A DNA stretch of 64,000 nt from Aestuariivita sp049276915 (GCF_049276915.1 NZ_JBASXK010000104.1:1-64000), one strand, 5' to 3'. Shown: positions 16,162 through 26,067, counted from the stretch's first letter. The notes: generated by a model from the letters alone, not told the origin. Translations and numbers: made by a program.

Positions 16162-17829
16162 TTATCGCATCCGGCTTATCACCACCGTCACTTCGGGTTT
16201 CTTGCCGATCTCGGATTGCGCCGTCTGGCGCGCAATCCGCTTGAGCGCATCTTCCAAGCCGTCATCATCGCGCAATGTCTTCGGATTGGCGCGCATCAGG
16301 AACTGGCTCAGATCCGCCTCCAGCACATCGACAAGGGGCGCATTGGATGTACCGGTCTCGGCCAGCCCCTTGATGTCGCACCAGGGATCGCCCAGCGGTT
16401 CATCCTCTTCATCCAGAATGACGGTGATCACCACATGACCGTTCAGCGCCATGCGGATGCGGTCCCGCACGATCCCGTCCAGCGCGCCAATCTGGACCGA
16501 ACCATCCAGATAGGTCCGCCCGGTTTCGATGTATTCGGCAACCGTGGGGGCATTCCCGCTCAGATCGATCATCATCCCGTTCACCGCCACAACGGACTGA
16601 CGCCCGTTTTGCTCGCTGACTTTCGCATGTTCGCGCAAATGGCGATGTTCCCCATGCATTGGCACAACGATCTGCGGATTGACGATGGCGTGCAGCCGCT
16701 CGATATCGGGCCGGTTGGCATGTCCCGACACATGATAGAGACCGCTGGACTCATCCACCACATCCACGCCCTTTTCACTGAGCTGGTTCATGATGCGGAT
16801 CACTCCGCGCTCATTTCCGGGGATGGTCTTTGAGGAAAACAGGAACAGATCGCCCTCGGCCAGTTCAAGCCCCATGTATTTGCCACGCGCCAGCTGGGCC
16901 GAGGCCGCCCGGCGCTCCCCCTGGCTGCCCGTCACCAGCAGCATCAGGTTCTCACGCGGGATCGATCCCGCCTCTTCCGGGCTGACAACCCGCGGGAAAT
17001 ACCCCAGAACCCCGGTCTCGACCGCCGCTTCGATCATCCGGCGCATCGCACGGCCCAAAAGCACGATCGAGCGCCCGGCCCGTTCCCCCGCTTCGGCCAG
17101 CGTTTTGACCCGCGCCACATTCGAGGCAAAGGTCGTCGCAACCACCATACCGCCGGCACCGGCGACCAGCTTCTCGATCTCCGGCCCCACCTCCACTTCG
17201 GAACGGCCAGGATGGCGGGTGAACACATTGGTGCTGTCACAAACCAGCGCACGCACCCCGTCCTTTGAGACCTCGGCCCAGAGTTCGGGATCAAACGGTT
17301 CGCCCACACCGGGCGTTTCATCCAGCTTGAAATCGCCTGAATGGATCACGCGACCCGCCGGCGTGTCGATGATCAGGGCCGAGCTTTCCGGAATCGAATG
17401 CGACATCGGCAGAAAGCCGACGCTGAAAGGCCCGGCCTCTGTCTGCTCGGGCCAGGCACTCACGGTCTGCACCGCGTCTTCGGGATGGCCCTGCTCTTCC
17501 ATCTTGCCCCGCGCGATATTGGCGGTGAAGACGCGCGCATAGATCGGTGCGCCCAGATCGCCATAGAAATGCGCCACGGCCCCCACATGGTCTTCATGGG
17601 CATGGGTGATGAAAATCCCCTCCAGCCGGTCGGCACGCTCCTTCAGCCAGGTCACATCCGGCAAGATCAGGTCCACACCCGGTGAACCATCCATGTCCGG
17701 AAACGTCACTCCAAGATCGACCAGGATCAGCCTCTCGTGATCCGGCGCGCCATAGCCATAGACATAGGCGTTCATGCCGATTTCGCCTGCTCCACCCAAG
17801 GGCAGGTAAATCAGTCGTTCGCTGCTCAT
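16162..17829 (-). CDS. rnj: Ribonuclease J
   Basis: RNase J is a metallo-beta-lactamase-fold nuclease with 5'-exo and endonuclease activity in rRNA maturation and mRNA turnover. The metal motif HAHEDH is at residues 76-81, with the further ligand segments MSHSIPE, GDFKLD, CDSTN and the beta-CASP SGHANRPD. The 555-residue length is standard for the alphaproteobacterial form. It starts three bases after the coaX stop, and the order nuoN-birA-coaX-rnj looks like the end of one long transcription unit. Confidence 0.95.
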   Translation of the reverse strand: MSSERLIYLPLGGAGEIGMNAYVYGYGAPDHERLILVDLGVTFPDMDGSPGVDLILPDVTWLKERADRLEGIFITHAHEDHVGAVAHFYGDLGAPIYARVFTANIARGKMEEQGHPEDAVQTVSAWPEQTEAGPFSVGFLPMSHSIPESSALIIDTPAGRVIHSGDFKLDETPGVGEPFDPELWAEVSKDGVRALVCDSTNVFTRHPGRSEVEVGPEIEKLVAGAGGMVVATTFASNVARVKTLAEAGERAGRSIVLLGRAMRRMIEAAVETGVLGYFPRVVSPEEAGSIPRENLMLLVTGSQGERRAASAQLARGKYMGLELAEGDLFLFSSKTIPGNERGVIRIMNQLSEKGVDVVDESSGLYHVSGHANRPDIERLHAIVNPQIVVPMHGEHRHLREHAKVSEQNGRQSVVAVNGMMIDLSGNAPTVAEYIETGRTYLDGSVQIGALDGIVRDRIRMALNGHVVITVILDEEDEPLGDPWCDIKGLAETGTSNAPLVDVLEADLSQFLMRANPKTLRDDDGLEDALKRIARQTAQSEIGKKPEVTVVISRMR

Positions 17830-17832
17830 GTT

Positions 17833-18606
17833 TTATATATGTTCCTTGTTATACGCATGGATCACGGTCAGCCCATGCATTGTCAGATCTTCTTCAAGCA
17901 CATCAAATAGCCCTTCGGTCTCACCAAACAACGATGCAAGACCACCTGTGCCCACCACGGTCATCTCGCGACCCAGCTCGGCCTTAATCCGCGCGCAGCT
18001 TTCCTTTACCAGCCCGACATAGCCCCAGTACACACCCGACTGCATGCAGGCCACCGTGTTCGTGCCGATCACCTTCTGCGGCTTCGAGATATCCACATGC
18101 GGCAAGGCGGCTGCGGCCATATGCAGGGCCTCGAGACTCAGGTTCACACCGGGCGAGATCAGCCCCCCGATATAGGCGCCATCGGTATCCACGACATCAA
18201 ACGTGGTCGCCGTGCCGAAATCCACCACGATCAGATCGCCACCATGGCGCTCAAAGGCTCCGGCGGTATTCACCAGCCGGTCCGGTCCCACCAAAGTCCC
18301 CGCATCCACGCGCGGCTCGCGCGGCAAACGGCACTCCGGCTTGCCCACCACCAGAGGGCGACAGCCAAAGAACCGGTCGGCAAAGACCCGCAGGTTGAAC
18401 ACCACGCGCGGCACTGTCGATGAAATGATCACCTCGGTGATCTCGGGGTCGATCTTGTAATGGTTCAAAAGCGTCGAGAACCAGGTGAAATAGGCATCCG
18501 CCGTGCGCGCATGATGCGTCGAGGTGCGCATGGTGCACAGGAATTTCTGCCCGTCCCAGATTGCAAACACCGTATTGGTGTTGCCGCAGTCAATGGCCAG
18601 AAGCAT
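17833..18606 (-). CDS. coaX: Type III pantothenate kinase
   Basis: CoaX phosphorylates pantothenate, the first step of coenzyme A synthesis. The phosphate-binding motif IDCGNT is at residues 5-10, with the substrate motif GPDRLVN and the catalytic region VVDFGTATTFD; the 257-residue length is normal. It needs no N-terminal signal and acts in the cytoplasm. It lies 11 bases after birA and 3 bases before rnj on the same strand. Confidence 0.95.
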   Translation of the reverse strand: MLLAIDCGNTNTVFAIWDGQKFLCTMRTSTHHARTADAYFTWFSTLLNHYKIDPEITEVIISSTVPRVVFNLRVFADRFFGCRPLVVGKPECRLPREPRVDAGTLVGPDRLVNTAGAFERHGGDLIVVDFGTATTFDVVDTDGAYIGGLISPGVNLSLEALHMAAAALPHVDISKPQKVIGTNTVACMQSGVYWGYVGLVKESCARIKAELGREMTVVGTGGLASLFGETEGLFDVLEEDLTMHGLTVIHAYNKEHI

Positions 18607-18617
18607 GTCGGCCTCCT

Positions 18618-19367
18618 TCAGAAATAGATCTCGGCCGCCGGTATGGTCACAGGGCCCTGCGCGGTCTCTAAAACCAGATTACCCGCAAAGTCCACGGTTT
18701 GAAATCTGCCCGTGATCTCGGATTTCGGCAGGCGGGCGGTGATCACCTCTCCCAGGCGCGCCGCCCGGGCCAGCCAGGCAAGACGCACAGGCTCAAACCC
18801 AAGCGCGCAGAACTGACGCTCATGGCGATCAAAATGCATCGCCAGCAGGTTCAGAAACGCCTCCGGGCTGATCCGGACACCGCATTCACCGGCCAGAGAC
18901 ACCGGCCGCACCGCATGCGGCTCCACCGCCTCGGGCCCGGGTGCCTCGGCCAGGTTCACCCCGATGCCAATCGCCAGATGGGTGATCCCTCCCGCAGCCC
19001 CGCTGCTTTCCAGCAGGATACCGGCCAGCTTGCCCCCATTGAGCAACACGTCATTGGGCCATTTCAGCGCCAACCCCTCGCCATGCCCCAGCACATCCGC
19101 CACCGCATCATGAAGCGCCAATGCCGCCACGAAAGAGCGCAGCGCAGCCGACGCGAGACCACCCTCAGGCCGCATCACCAATGTTGCAGACAGATTGCCC
19201 TCGGGCGCGATCCAGGCCCGGCCCCGCCGCCCGCGCGCCGCGCTCTGACGACGCGCCATGATCCATTCCGGCCCGGCCAGATCCGGCGCGATACGCGCGG
19301 CCTCACTCAGGGTGCTGTCGACCTCCTCCAGCACCCGTCGCCCATATCCCTCCGGCCAGACCGTCAT
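18618..19367 (-). CDS. birA: Biotin--protein ligase, without repressor domain
   Basis: BirA joins biotin to the lysine of biotin-carrier domains; here the likely clients include MCC alpha (42190-44130) and acetyl-CoA carboxylase. The catalytic loop GRRGR, KWPNDV and GILLESSG are present. At 249 residues it lacks the N-terminal helix-turn-helix of bifunctional BirA, so it is an enzyme only. The start at 19367 gives MTVWPEGYGRRVLEEVDST, the family N-terminus; the frame is open further upstream without a good start. Confidence 0.93.
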   Translation of the reverse strand: MTVWPEGYGRRVLEEVDSTLSEAARIAPDLAGPEWIMARRQSAARGRRGRAWIAPEGNLSATLVMRPEGGLASAALRSFVAALALHDAVADVLGHGEGLALKWPNDVLLNGGKLAGILLESSGAAGGITHLAIGIGVNLAEAPGPEAVEPHAVRPVSLAGECGVRISPEAFLNLLAMHFDRHERQFCALGFEPVRLAWLARAARLGEVITARLPKSEITGRFQTVDFAGNLVLETAQGPVTIPAAEIYF

Positions 19368-19381
19368 CCGCCGGCCCTGCC

Positions 19382-19402
19382 TCTTTCTGGTCTGAAATAC
19401 CC
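19382..19402 (+). repeat. Dispersed intergenic motif, copy 3
   Basis: TCTTTCTGG, TCTG, AAATACCC between birA and nuoN; the exact inverse match of copy 1 at 2362-2382. Confidence 0.65.
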
Positions 19403-19443
19403 CCGCCGGAGGCACCCGCGGTTGACGCAGCACAGCGCCTCGA

Positions 19444-20886
19444 TCAATTGACCAGCACCGCCGCAGCGACCTCTGCCGCCGCCTCGACGCCGAACATATT
19501 GACGATCCCCAGGATCATGATCGCCGCGGATCCCATGAGGAAGCCCCACAGAACCGGCGTGCCCGTGGTGTCCAGCTCTTCGCCGGTGTCTTCGCCGAAA
19601 TACATGTAATAGACGATGCGCAGATAATAGAACGCTCCGATCACCGAGGCGACCACACCCGCCACCGCCAGCCAGATCAGACCCGCCTCATAGGCCGCTG
19701 TCAGCACATAGAACTTGCCAAAGAAGCCCAGCATCGGCGGCACGCCGGCCAGCGAGAACAACAACACCAGCATCGCCAGCGCCTTGCCCGGCTCGCGTTT
19801 GGCAAACATGTTCAGCGAGGCGATATCGGTGACCGGCTGGCCATCCCGCTCCATCATCAGGATGAAGGCGAAGGTGCCGACATTCATCGTCACATAGATC
19901 GCCATATAGACCAGCATTGCCTGCACGCCGAACGCGCTGCCCGCAGCCAGACCCATCAGCGCATAGCCCATATGCGCAATCGAGGAATAGGCCATCAGGC
20001 GCTTGATATTGCTCTGCCCGATCGCCGCGATCGCCCCGAGGAACATCGACAGTACCGACAGCAGCGCCACAACCTGGCTCCAATCGGGGACCGCGCCACC
20101 AAAGGCGTCATGCAGCACCCGTGCAAACAGCCCCATGGCCGCCACTTTCGGCGCGGTGGCGAAGAACGCCGTCACCGGCGTCGGCGAGCCCTCATAGACA
20201 TCCGGTGTCCACATGTGGAAGGGCACGGCCGAGACCTTGAACGCCAGCCCCGCGATCACGAAGACCAGGCCGAACAGCATCCCCAATGAGATATCGCCCT
20301 GCGTCGCGGTCTGGATGATCCCCGAAAACAGCGTCGTGCCCGAATAGCCATAGACCAGCGATGCCCCATACAGCAGCAGACCCGAGGACAGCGCCCCCAG
20401 AACGAAATACTTCAGACCGGCTTCGGTGGATTTCGAACTGTCGCGGCGCAACGAGGCCACCACATAAAGCGCCAGAGATTGCAGCTCGAGCCCCATGTAC
20501 AGCGCCATCAGATCGCCGGCACTGACCATCATCATCATGCCGACAACCGCCAGCACGATCAGAACCGGATATTCAAAGCGCAGCAGATCGCGGCGTTGCA
20601 TGTAGTCCTGGCTCATCACCAGCACGGCGGCTGCAGACAACAGGATCACGACCTTGGCAAAGCGCGAGAACGCATCTTCAACGAACATCCCGCCAAAGGC
20701 GATACTCGTGCCCTCGCCCGTCAGCCCGATATAGGCCGCGACTGCAACCATGACCGCCGCCGAGACCCAGACCAGCACCGGGGCCAGTTTGTCCTTGGTG
20801 GTATAGACCCCGAACATCAGTGCGGCCATCGCATAGACGGCCAGCGCGATCTCGGGAAGGATGACGTTCAGATCAGCCTGGATCAT
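19444..20886 (-). CDS. nuoN: NADH-quinone oxidoreductase subunit N
   Basis: NuoN is one of the three antiporter-like proton-pumping subunits of respiratory complex I. The 480-residue membrane protein shows the repeated hydrophobic helices and the conserved charged positions inside helices, for example the lysine in QSNIKRLMAYSSIAHMGY and the KVSAVPFHMWTPDVYEG block. It is the last nuo gene; the gap to nuoM is 12 bases. Confidence 0.97.
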   Translation of the reverse strand: MIQADLNVILPEIALAVYAMAALMFGVYTTKDKLAPVLVWVSAAVMVAVAAYIGLTGEGTSIAFGGMFVEDAFSRFAKVVILLSAAAVLVMSQDYMQRRDLLRFEYPVLIVLAVVGMMMMVSAGDLMALYMGLELQSLALYVVASLRRDSSKSTEAGLKYFVLGALSSGLLLYGASLVYGYSGTTLFSGIIQTATQGDISLGMLFGLVFVIAGLAFKVSAVPFHMWTPDVYEGSPTPVTAFFATAPKVAAMGLFARVLHDAFGGAVPDWSQVVALLSVLSMFLGAIAAIGQSNIKRLMAYSSIAHMGYALMGLAAGSAFGVQAMLVYMAIYVTMNVGTFAFILMMERDGQPVTDIASLNMFAKREPGKALAMLVLLFSLAGVPPMLGFFGKFYVLTAAYEAGLIWLAVAGVVASVIGAFYYLRIVYYMYFGEDTGEELDTTGTPVLWGFLMGSAAIMILGIVNMFGVEAAAEVAAAVLVN

Positions 20887-20898
20887 GCCCCGGCCCCC

Positions 20899-22440
20899 TT
20901 AATTCGATGCCAGCTGGACAGCAGACTGTGCCTGCGCCAGCGCGGTTTCATAATTGCCCACAAGGGCCTCGACCGAGGGGCCGATGATATCGAGGATCGG
21001 CGCGGGATAGACGCCGAACAGGATCGTGCAGATCACCAGCGGCGCAAAGATCGCGCGCTCACGCCGGGACATATCCGTGATCGTCTTGAGGCTCTCCTTG
21101 ATCAGATCGCCCATGACCACGCGGCGATACAGCCACAGCGCATAACCCGCCGACAGGATGACCCCCGATGTCGCCACAGCCGCCACCCATGTGTTGACCT
21201 GGAACACCCCAACCAGCGTCAGGAATTCACCGATGAACCCGGATGTCCCCGGCAAGCCGACATTGGCCATGGTGAACAGCATGAAGATCAGCGCATAGGC
21301 CGGCATGCGGTTCACAAGGCCGCCATAAGCGTCGATATCGCGCGTGTGCATGCGGTCATAGATGACACCGACACACAAGAACAGCGCACCCGAGATAAAC
21401 CCGTGGCTGATCATCTGGAAGATCGCGCCATCAATGCCTTGCTGATTTACCGCGAAAATTCCCATGGTCACAAAGCCCATATGCGCCACGGATGAATAGG
21501 CGATCAGCTTCTTCATGTCCTCCTGCACCAGAGCGACCAGCGAGGTATAGACAATGGCAATGGCCGACAGCCACAGAACCAGCGGCCCCATCACCTCCGA
21601 GCCGACGGGAAACATCGGCAGCGAGAAGCGCAGGAAGCCATAGCCGCCCATTTTCAACAGGATCGACGCCAGCACGACCGACCCCGCAGTCGGGGCCTGC
21701 ACATGCGCATCCGGCAACCAGGTATGGACCGGCCACATCGGCATCTTGACCGCGAAACTGGCAAAGAAGGCCAGCCACATCAGCGTCTGCATCCCGCCCA
21801 CGATCTGCACGCCCAGCAGGCTGAAGCTTTCCGAGCCGAACTGATGCACCAGCAATTGCTCGATATCGGTGGTGCCGGCATCGACATACATGCCCACCAT
21901 CGCCACCAGCATCAGAACCGAGCCGAGGAAGGTGTAGAGGAAGAACTTGAAGGACGCATAGATGCGCTCCTTGCCGCCCCAGATCCCGATGATCAGGAAC
22001 ATCGGGATAAGGCCCGCCTCGAAGAACAGGTAGAACAGCACCAGATCCAGCGCCATGAACACGCCCAGCATCAGCGTTTCCAGCAGCAGGAACGCAATCA
22101 TGTATTCCTTGACGCGGTGGGTCACATCCCAGCTTGCCGCGATCACAAGCGGCATGATGAAGGTGGTCAGCATCACGAAGAGAACGCTGATCCCGTCCAC
22201 GCCCATCTTGTATTTCAGGCCCAGGATCCACTCGCCCTCTTCGACGAACTGGAACCCGGTGTCATTGGGATCAAAGCCGAACAGGATGAACAAGGAGACA
22301 AAGAAGGTCGCCCCGGTGGCAAACAGCGCCGCCCATTTGGCGTTCTTCTGCGCGGCCTCGTCATCTCCGCGCAGGAACAGCGCCAGAATGGCCGCCGCCA
22401 GCGCCGGGATGAAGGTGGTGATGGACAGAAGGTTATCCAT
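20899..22440 (-). CDS. nuoM: NADH-quinone oxidoreductase subunit M
   Basis: NuoM is the second antiporter-like subunit of complex I. At 513 residues it has the conserved KMPMWPVHTWLPDAHV block, KLIAYSSVAHMG, and about fourteen hydrophobic segments. Its start codon shares its last-base region with the nuoL stop (1-base overlap at 22440), so the two are coupled. Confidence 0.97.
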   Translation of the reverse strand: MDNLLSITTFIPALAAAILALFLRGDDEAAQKNAKWAALFATGATFFVSLFILFGFDPNDTGFQFVEEGEWILGLKYKMGVDGISVLFVMLTTFIMPLVIAASWDVTHRVKEYMIAFLLLETLMLGVFMALDLVLFYLFFEAGLIPMFLIIGIWGGKERIYASFKFFLYTFLGSVLMLVAMVGMYVDAGTTDIEQLLVHQFGSESFSLLGVQIVGGMQTLMWLAFFASFAVKMPMWPVHTWLPDAHVQAPTAGSVVLASILLKMGGYGFLRFSLPMFPVGSEVMGPLVLWLSAIAIVYTSLVALVQEDMKKLIAYSSVAHMGFVTMGIFAVNQQGIDGAIFQMISHGFISGALFLCVGVIYDRMHTRDIDAYGGLVNRMPAYALIFMLFTMANVGLPGTSGFIGEFLTLVGVFQVNTWVAAVATSGVILSAGYALWLYRRVVMGDLIKESLKTITDMSRRERAIFAPLVICTILFGVYPAPILDIIGPSVEALVGNYETALAQAQSAVQLASN

Positions 22441-24569
22441 TATTCCGCTCCTCCGCCCAGAGACATCCAGGTGATCAGGCAGGCGATGCCAACGACCATC
22501 CAGAAGGCATAGGTAAAGATGTATCCCGACTGCGCGCGGCCCAGCGTGCGCGTGAAGAACGGAATGATGCCCATCGACACACCATTGATGCTGCCATCAA
22601 TGACATTGCCATCCCCGCGCTTCCAGAAGATCCGCCCAAGGCCCAAAGCCGGCTTGACGAAGATCGCGTCATAAAGCTCGTCGAAATACCATTTGTTCTT
22701 GAGGAACAGGTAGAGAGGACGCTGGTTTTCCGCCAACCGCTTGGGCAGAGACGGGTTCACGATATAGAACCAATAGGCCACGATGAACCCGATCAGCATC
22801 GCCATGAAGGGCGAGGTTTTCACCCAATAGGGCACCTTGTGCGCATCATCCAGAAGCGTGTTGCCCGGCGCGATGTACAAAGCCCCCTCGCCCGGCTGAC
22901 CGGTAAAGGCATAATGATGCTCACCCGTCTTGGCATGACCCTCCTCGGTTGCGTCAGCGCCATGGCCCGCATCGGCCTTGGCCTCGCCATGTTCCGAGGC
23001 TTCGGCGTAAGGAATGCCATAGAAGGTGGCGACCTGATCCACATGACCAAAGAAGCTCTTGTAGAACACCATCCCCGAGAACACCGCACCAATGGCCAGA
23101 ACCGCCAGCGGGATCAGCATCACCTTGGGGCTTTCATGGGCGTGCTCATGGGTATGCTTGTCCCCGCGCGCCTCGCCATAAAAGGTCAGGAACATCAGAC
23201 GCCAGGAATAGAAACTGGTGAACAGCGCGGCAATCACCAGCATCCAGAACCCATAGCTCGACCCCGCCGCATAGGCGCTTTCCACGATCGCGTCCTTTGA
23301 ATGAAACCCTGCAAAGCCGATCGGGATTTCGCCCAGCGTCAGGATCCACACAGGCACGCCAACGCCGGTGATGGCCAGCGTGCCGATCATCATCGCCCAG
23401 AACGTATAGGGGATCTTCTTGCGCAGCGCGCCATAGTTCATCATGTCCTGCTCGTGATGCATCGCATGGATGACCGAGCCCGCCCCAAGAAACAGCATCG
23501 CCTTGAAGAACGCATGGGTCAGCAGGTGGAACATCGCCGCCGAATACATGCCCAGACCGGCGGCCACGAACATGTATCCCAGCTGCGAACAGGTCGAATA
23601 GGCGATCACCCGTTTGATATCCGTCTGCACCAGCCCCACGGTCGCCGCAAAGAACGCGGTCGAGGCCCCCAGCACGGTGATGAACATCGTCGCATTGGGC
23701 GCGAACTCCATGATCGGCGACATGCGGCAGACAAGGAACACACCCGCGGTCACCATGGTGGCCGCGTGGATCAGCGCCGAAACCGGTGTCGGTCCTTCCA
23801 TCGCATCCGGCAGCCATGTGTGCAAAAGCAGCTGCGCCGATTTCCCCATGGCCCCGATGAACAGCAGGAAGGCGATCAGCTCGGCCGCATTCCACGAGGT
23901 CCACAGGAAGGTCAGCTGCGTTTCAGCCAGCGTCGGTGCGGCGGCGAAAATGTCAGACAGGTTGATCGAATCCACCAGGAAGAACAGCGCGAAAATCCCC
24001 AGCGCAAAGCCGAAATCTCCCACGCGGTTGACCACGAAGGCCTTGATCGCGGCGGCATTCGCGCTTGGCTTGCGATAGTAGAACCCGATCAGCAGATACG
24101 AGGCGACACCCACGCCCTCCCAGCCAAAGAACATCTGCACAAGGTTGTCCGCCGTCACCAGCATCAGCATGGCAAAGGTAAAGAACGACAGATAGGCAAA
24201 GAACCGGGGCTTGTAGACCTCGCCTTCGCGCCATTGCGGATCGTGATCCATATAGCCAAAGGAATAAAGGTGAACCAGCGAGGACACCGTCGTGATCACG
24301 ATCAGCATGATCGCGGTCAGCCGGTCCATGCGAATGGCCCAGTCGGTGCTCAGCGTGCCGGACTCGATCCAGCGCAGCAGGTTGATGGTGTAATGACCGC
24401 CCTCATGCGCACTGGGGTCCAGCGTCAGGAACACCACCCATGACAGGATCGCCGACAGGAACAAAAGCCCCGTGGCCACCCACATCGCAGCCGTCTCGCC
24501 GATGAACTTCCAGCCAAAGCCGCACAGCAGCGCTCCGACCAGCGGGGCAAACAGGAGTATCGTTTCCAT
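22440..24569 (-). CDS. nuoL: NADH-quinone oxidoreductase subunit L
   Basis: NuoL is the distal antiporter-like subunit, with the long lateral helix of complex I. The 709-residue protein has the conserved GKSAQLLLHTWLPDAMEGPTP segment and IKRVIAYSTCSQLGYM, and a C-terminal membrane anchor. Between residues ~470 and 555 a loop is unusually rich in histidine and acidic residues (for example KHTHEHAHES and EEGHAKTGEHHY), which is common in alphaproteobacterial NuoL but might bind metal. Six bases separate it from nuoK. Confidence 0.97.
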   Translation of the reverse strand: METILLFAPLVGALLCGFGWKFIGETAAMWVATGLLFLSAILSWVVFLTLDPSAHEGGHYTINLLRWIESGTLSTDWAIRMDRLTAIMLIVITTVSSLVHLYSFGYMDHDPQWREGEVYKPRFFAYLSFFTFAMLMLVTADNLVQMFFGWEGVGVASYLLIGFYYRKPSANAAAIKAFVVNRVGDFGFALGIFALFFLVDSINLSDIFAAAPTLAETQLTFLWTSWNAAELIAFLLFIGAMGKSAQLLLHTWLPDAMEGPTPVSALIHAATMVTAGVFLVCRMSPIMEFAPNATMFITVLGASTAFFAATVGLVQTDIKRVIAYSTCSQLGYMFVAAGLGMYSAAMFHLLTHAFFKAMLFLGAGSVIHAMHHEQDMMNYGALRKKIPYTFWAMMIGTLAITGVGVPVWILTLGEIPIGFAGFHSKDAIVESAYAAGSSYGFWMLVIAALFTSFYSWRLMFLTFYGEARGDKHTHEHAHESPKVMLIPLAVLAIGAVFSGMVFYKSFFGHVDQVATFYGIPYAEASEHGEAKADAGHGADATEEGHAKTGEHHYAFTGQPGEGALYIAPGNTLLDDAHKVPYWVKTSPFMAMLIGFIVAYWFYIVNPSLPKRLAENQRPLYLFLKNKWYFDELYDAIFVKPALGLGRIFWKRGDGNVIDGSINGVSMGIIPFFTRTLGRAQSGYIFTYAFWMVVGIACLITWMSLGGGAE

Positions 24570-24575
24570 CTGTCT

Positions 24576-24881
24576 TTACCCCTTCATCACGTTGACATCT
24601 TCCACCGCGATCGTGCCGCGGTTTCGGAAGAAGCAGACGAGGATCGCAAGGCCGATCGCGGCCTCGGCCGCAGCCACGGTCAGCACGAACAGCGTGAACA
24701 CCTGCCCCACCAGATCCCCCAGGAACGAGGAAAAGGCGACCAGGTTGATATTCACCGCCAGCAGCATCAGTTCGATGCTCATCAACAGGATGATCACGTT
24801 CTTTCTGTTGAGAAACAGACCGAAGATACCAATGACAAACAGCGTCGCCGCCACCGTCAGGTAATGTTCCAAACCAATCAT
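24576..24881 (-). CDS. nuoK: NADH-quinone oxidoreductase subunit K
   Basis: NuoK is a 101-residue membrane subunit with three helices, homologous to MrpC and ND4L. The two buried glutamates needed for pumping lie in SIELMLLAVNINLV and AAAEAAIGLAI. It is followed by nuoL after six bases and preceded by a 176-base spacer to nuoJ. Confidence 0.97.
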   Translation of the reverse strand: MIGLEHYLTVAATLFVIGIFGLFLNRKNVIILLMSIELMLLAVNINLVAFSSFLGDLVGQVFTLFVLTVAAAEAAIGLAILVCFFRNRGTIAVEDVNVMKG

Positions 24882-25057
24882 GTCGTTCCTCAGGTCTCTC
24901 GTTTTCCGGCGGGATCTTGATGCCGCATCGCGTTTCAGGGTTCGATGCGTGCCTCAGCCGCCCAGTTCAAATTTCGTCTTGCCCGCGCGCAACGCACCGC
25001 CAGGGGCTGCGCAGCCGCTCCCGGGATCATCGCATATGGAACCAGCCGCATCACCGC
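24882..25057 (-). other. Spacer between nuoJ and nuoK
   Basis: The longest gap within nuo. On the minus strand a 38-codon ATG frame begins MRLVPYAMIPGAAAQPLAV soon after the nuoJ stop, and a second frame ends GKTKFELGG without an ATG. Neither has a convincing ribosome site. A partly deleted small gene is possible. Confidence 0.25.
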
Positions 25058-25660
25058 TCAGAGCCCCTGCCCCGGTTTGACGTCTTTCAGCTCCATCGCC
25101 TTGGCGGGATCGCGATACATTTGCGCCAGCACATCCTGGCGTTTGACATCCGAGCGGTGGCGCAGCGTCAGAACGATCGCCCCCACCATCGCCACCAGCA
25201 GGATCAGGCCCGACAGCTGGAACAGCAGGAAATACTGGTCATACAGGATCAGCCCCAGGGCTTCGGTATTGTGACGATCCACCGGCGTGACCTGCGCGCG
25301 CAGCGCGTCAGCGGCCGCGTTGCTTTCCCATGCGCCAAAGGCCATCACGAACTGCATCAGGATCACCACCCCGATCAGCAAGGCCAGCGGCATGTATCGC
25401 GACATCTCGGCCTTGAGCTCGGCGAAATCCACATCCAGCATCATCACGACGAACAGGAACAGAACCGCGACCGCCCCCACATAGACGATCACCAGAAGCA
25501 TCGCGACGAATTCAGCGCCCAGCAGCACGAACAAACCCGCCGCACTGAGGAAGGCAAGGATCAGCCACAGCACCGAATGCACCGGATTTCGGCTGATCAC
25601 CGTGAACAGCCCGCCGGCAATCACGCTGATCGCGAAAAGATAGAAAGCAAAGACGCTCAT
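25058..25660 (-). CDS. nuoJ: NADH-quinone oxidoreductase subunit J
   Basis: NuoJ (ND6) is a five-helix membrane subunit at the base of the proton channel. The 200-residue protein has the conserved VLWLILAFLSAAGLFVLLGAEF and IVYVGAVAVLFLFVVMML segments containing the pi-bulge tyrosine. Its start overlaps the preceding carboxymuconolactone-decarboxylase-like gene by four bases (ATGA). Confidence 0.96.
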   Translation of the reverse strand: MSVFAFYLFAISVIAGGLFTVISRNPVHSVLWLILAFLSAAGLFVLLGAEFVAMLLVIVYVGAVAVLFLFVVMMLDVDFAELKAEMSRYMPLALLIGVVILMQFVMAFGAWESNAAADALRAQVTPVDRHNTEALGLILYDQYFLLFQLSGLILLVAMVGAIVLTLRHRSDVKRQDVLAQMYRDPAKAMELKDVKPGQGL

Positions 25661-26067
25661 GCCTCGTCCCCTTTGTCGTCACCCATGGCCTCTTGCGCCA
25701 GATCCAGCGCGCGGGTCATGGCCGGGATGCCGGCAAAGACCGACATCTGGCCGATCGTCTCGACGATCTCTTGTTTCTTGGCCCCCGCTTCCAGCGCATG
25801 GCGCACCGTCTGGCGCACCGCCGCATCGGCCTGTGCGCCCTGCATCGTCAGCCCCGCCAGCGTCAGCAAAAGCCGCGTCTTGGCATCCAGACCATCGCTG
25901 TTGAGCGTATTGCCGAACCAGAATTCCATCGCCTCTTTCGGCATCGTCGGCCACAGCGCTTCGAACCCCTTGGGGCTGAAGCTTTCAAGCGCAGGATTGA
26001 AGGCCTTGGCCATCTCCTGCGCCTGGACCATCATGGCCTCGAACGGATTGCGGACGGGATCGGTCAT
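25657..26067 (-). CDS. Carboxymuconolactone decarboxylase (CMD/AhpD) family protein
   Basis: A 136-residue helical protein with the CMD-family core LDAKTRLLLTLAGLTMQGA...VRHALEAGAKKQEIVETIGQMSVFAGIPAM. AhpD-type members use a CxxC pair as peroxidase-reductase; this protein contains no cysteine at all, so a redox role is excluded and a structural or decarboxylase-like role remains. It overlaps both nuoI (upstream) and nuoJ (downstream) by ATGA, so it is translated in step with complex I subunits. Whether it binds the complex is unknown. Confidence 0.8.
   Translation of the reverse strand: MTDPVRNPFEAMMVQAQEMAKAFNPALESFSPKGFEALWPTMPKEAMEFWFGNTLNSDGLDAKTRLLLTLAGLTMQGAQADAAVRQTVRHALEAGAKKQEIVETIGQMSVFAGIPAMTRALDLAQEAMGDDKGDEA

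Noticed and set aside
20479..21495. Long plus-strand frame opposite nuoN/nuoM
   Set aside because: Composition is Arg/His/Gln-rich and it mirrors a well-supported gene on the other strand; a high-GC shadow frame.
24882..25057. Small gene between nuoJ and nuoK
   Set aside because: Only weak short frames without a ribosome site; kept as a low-confidence spacer entry.
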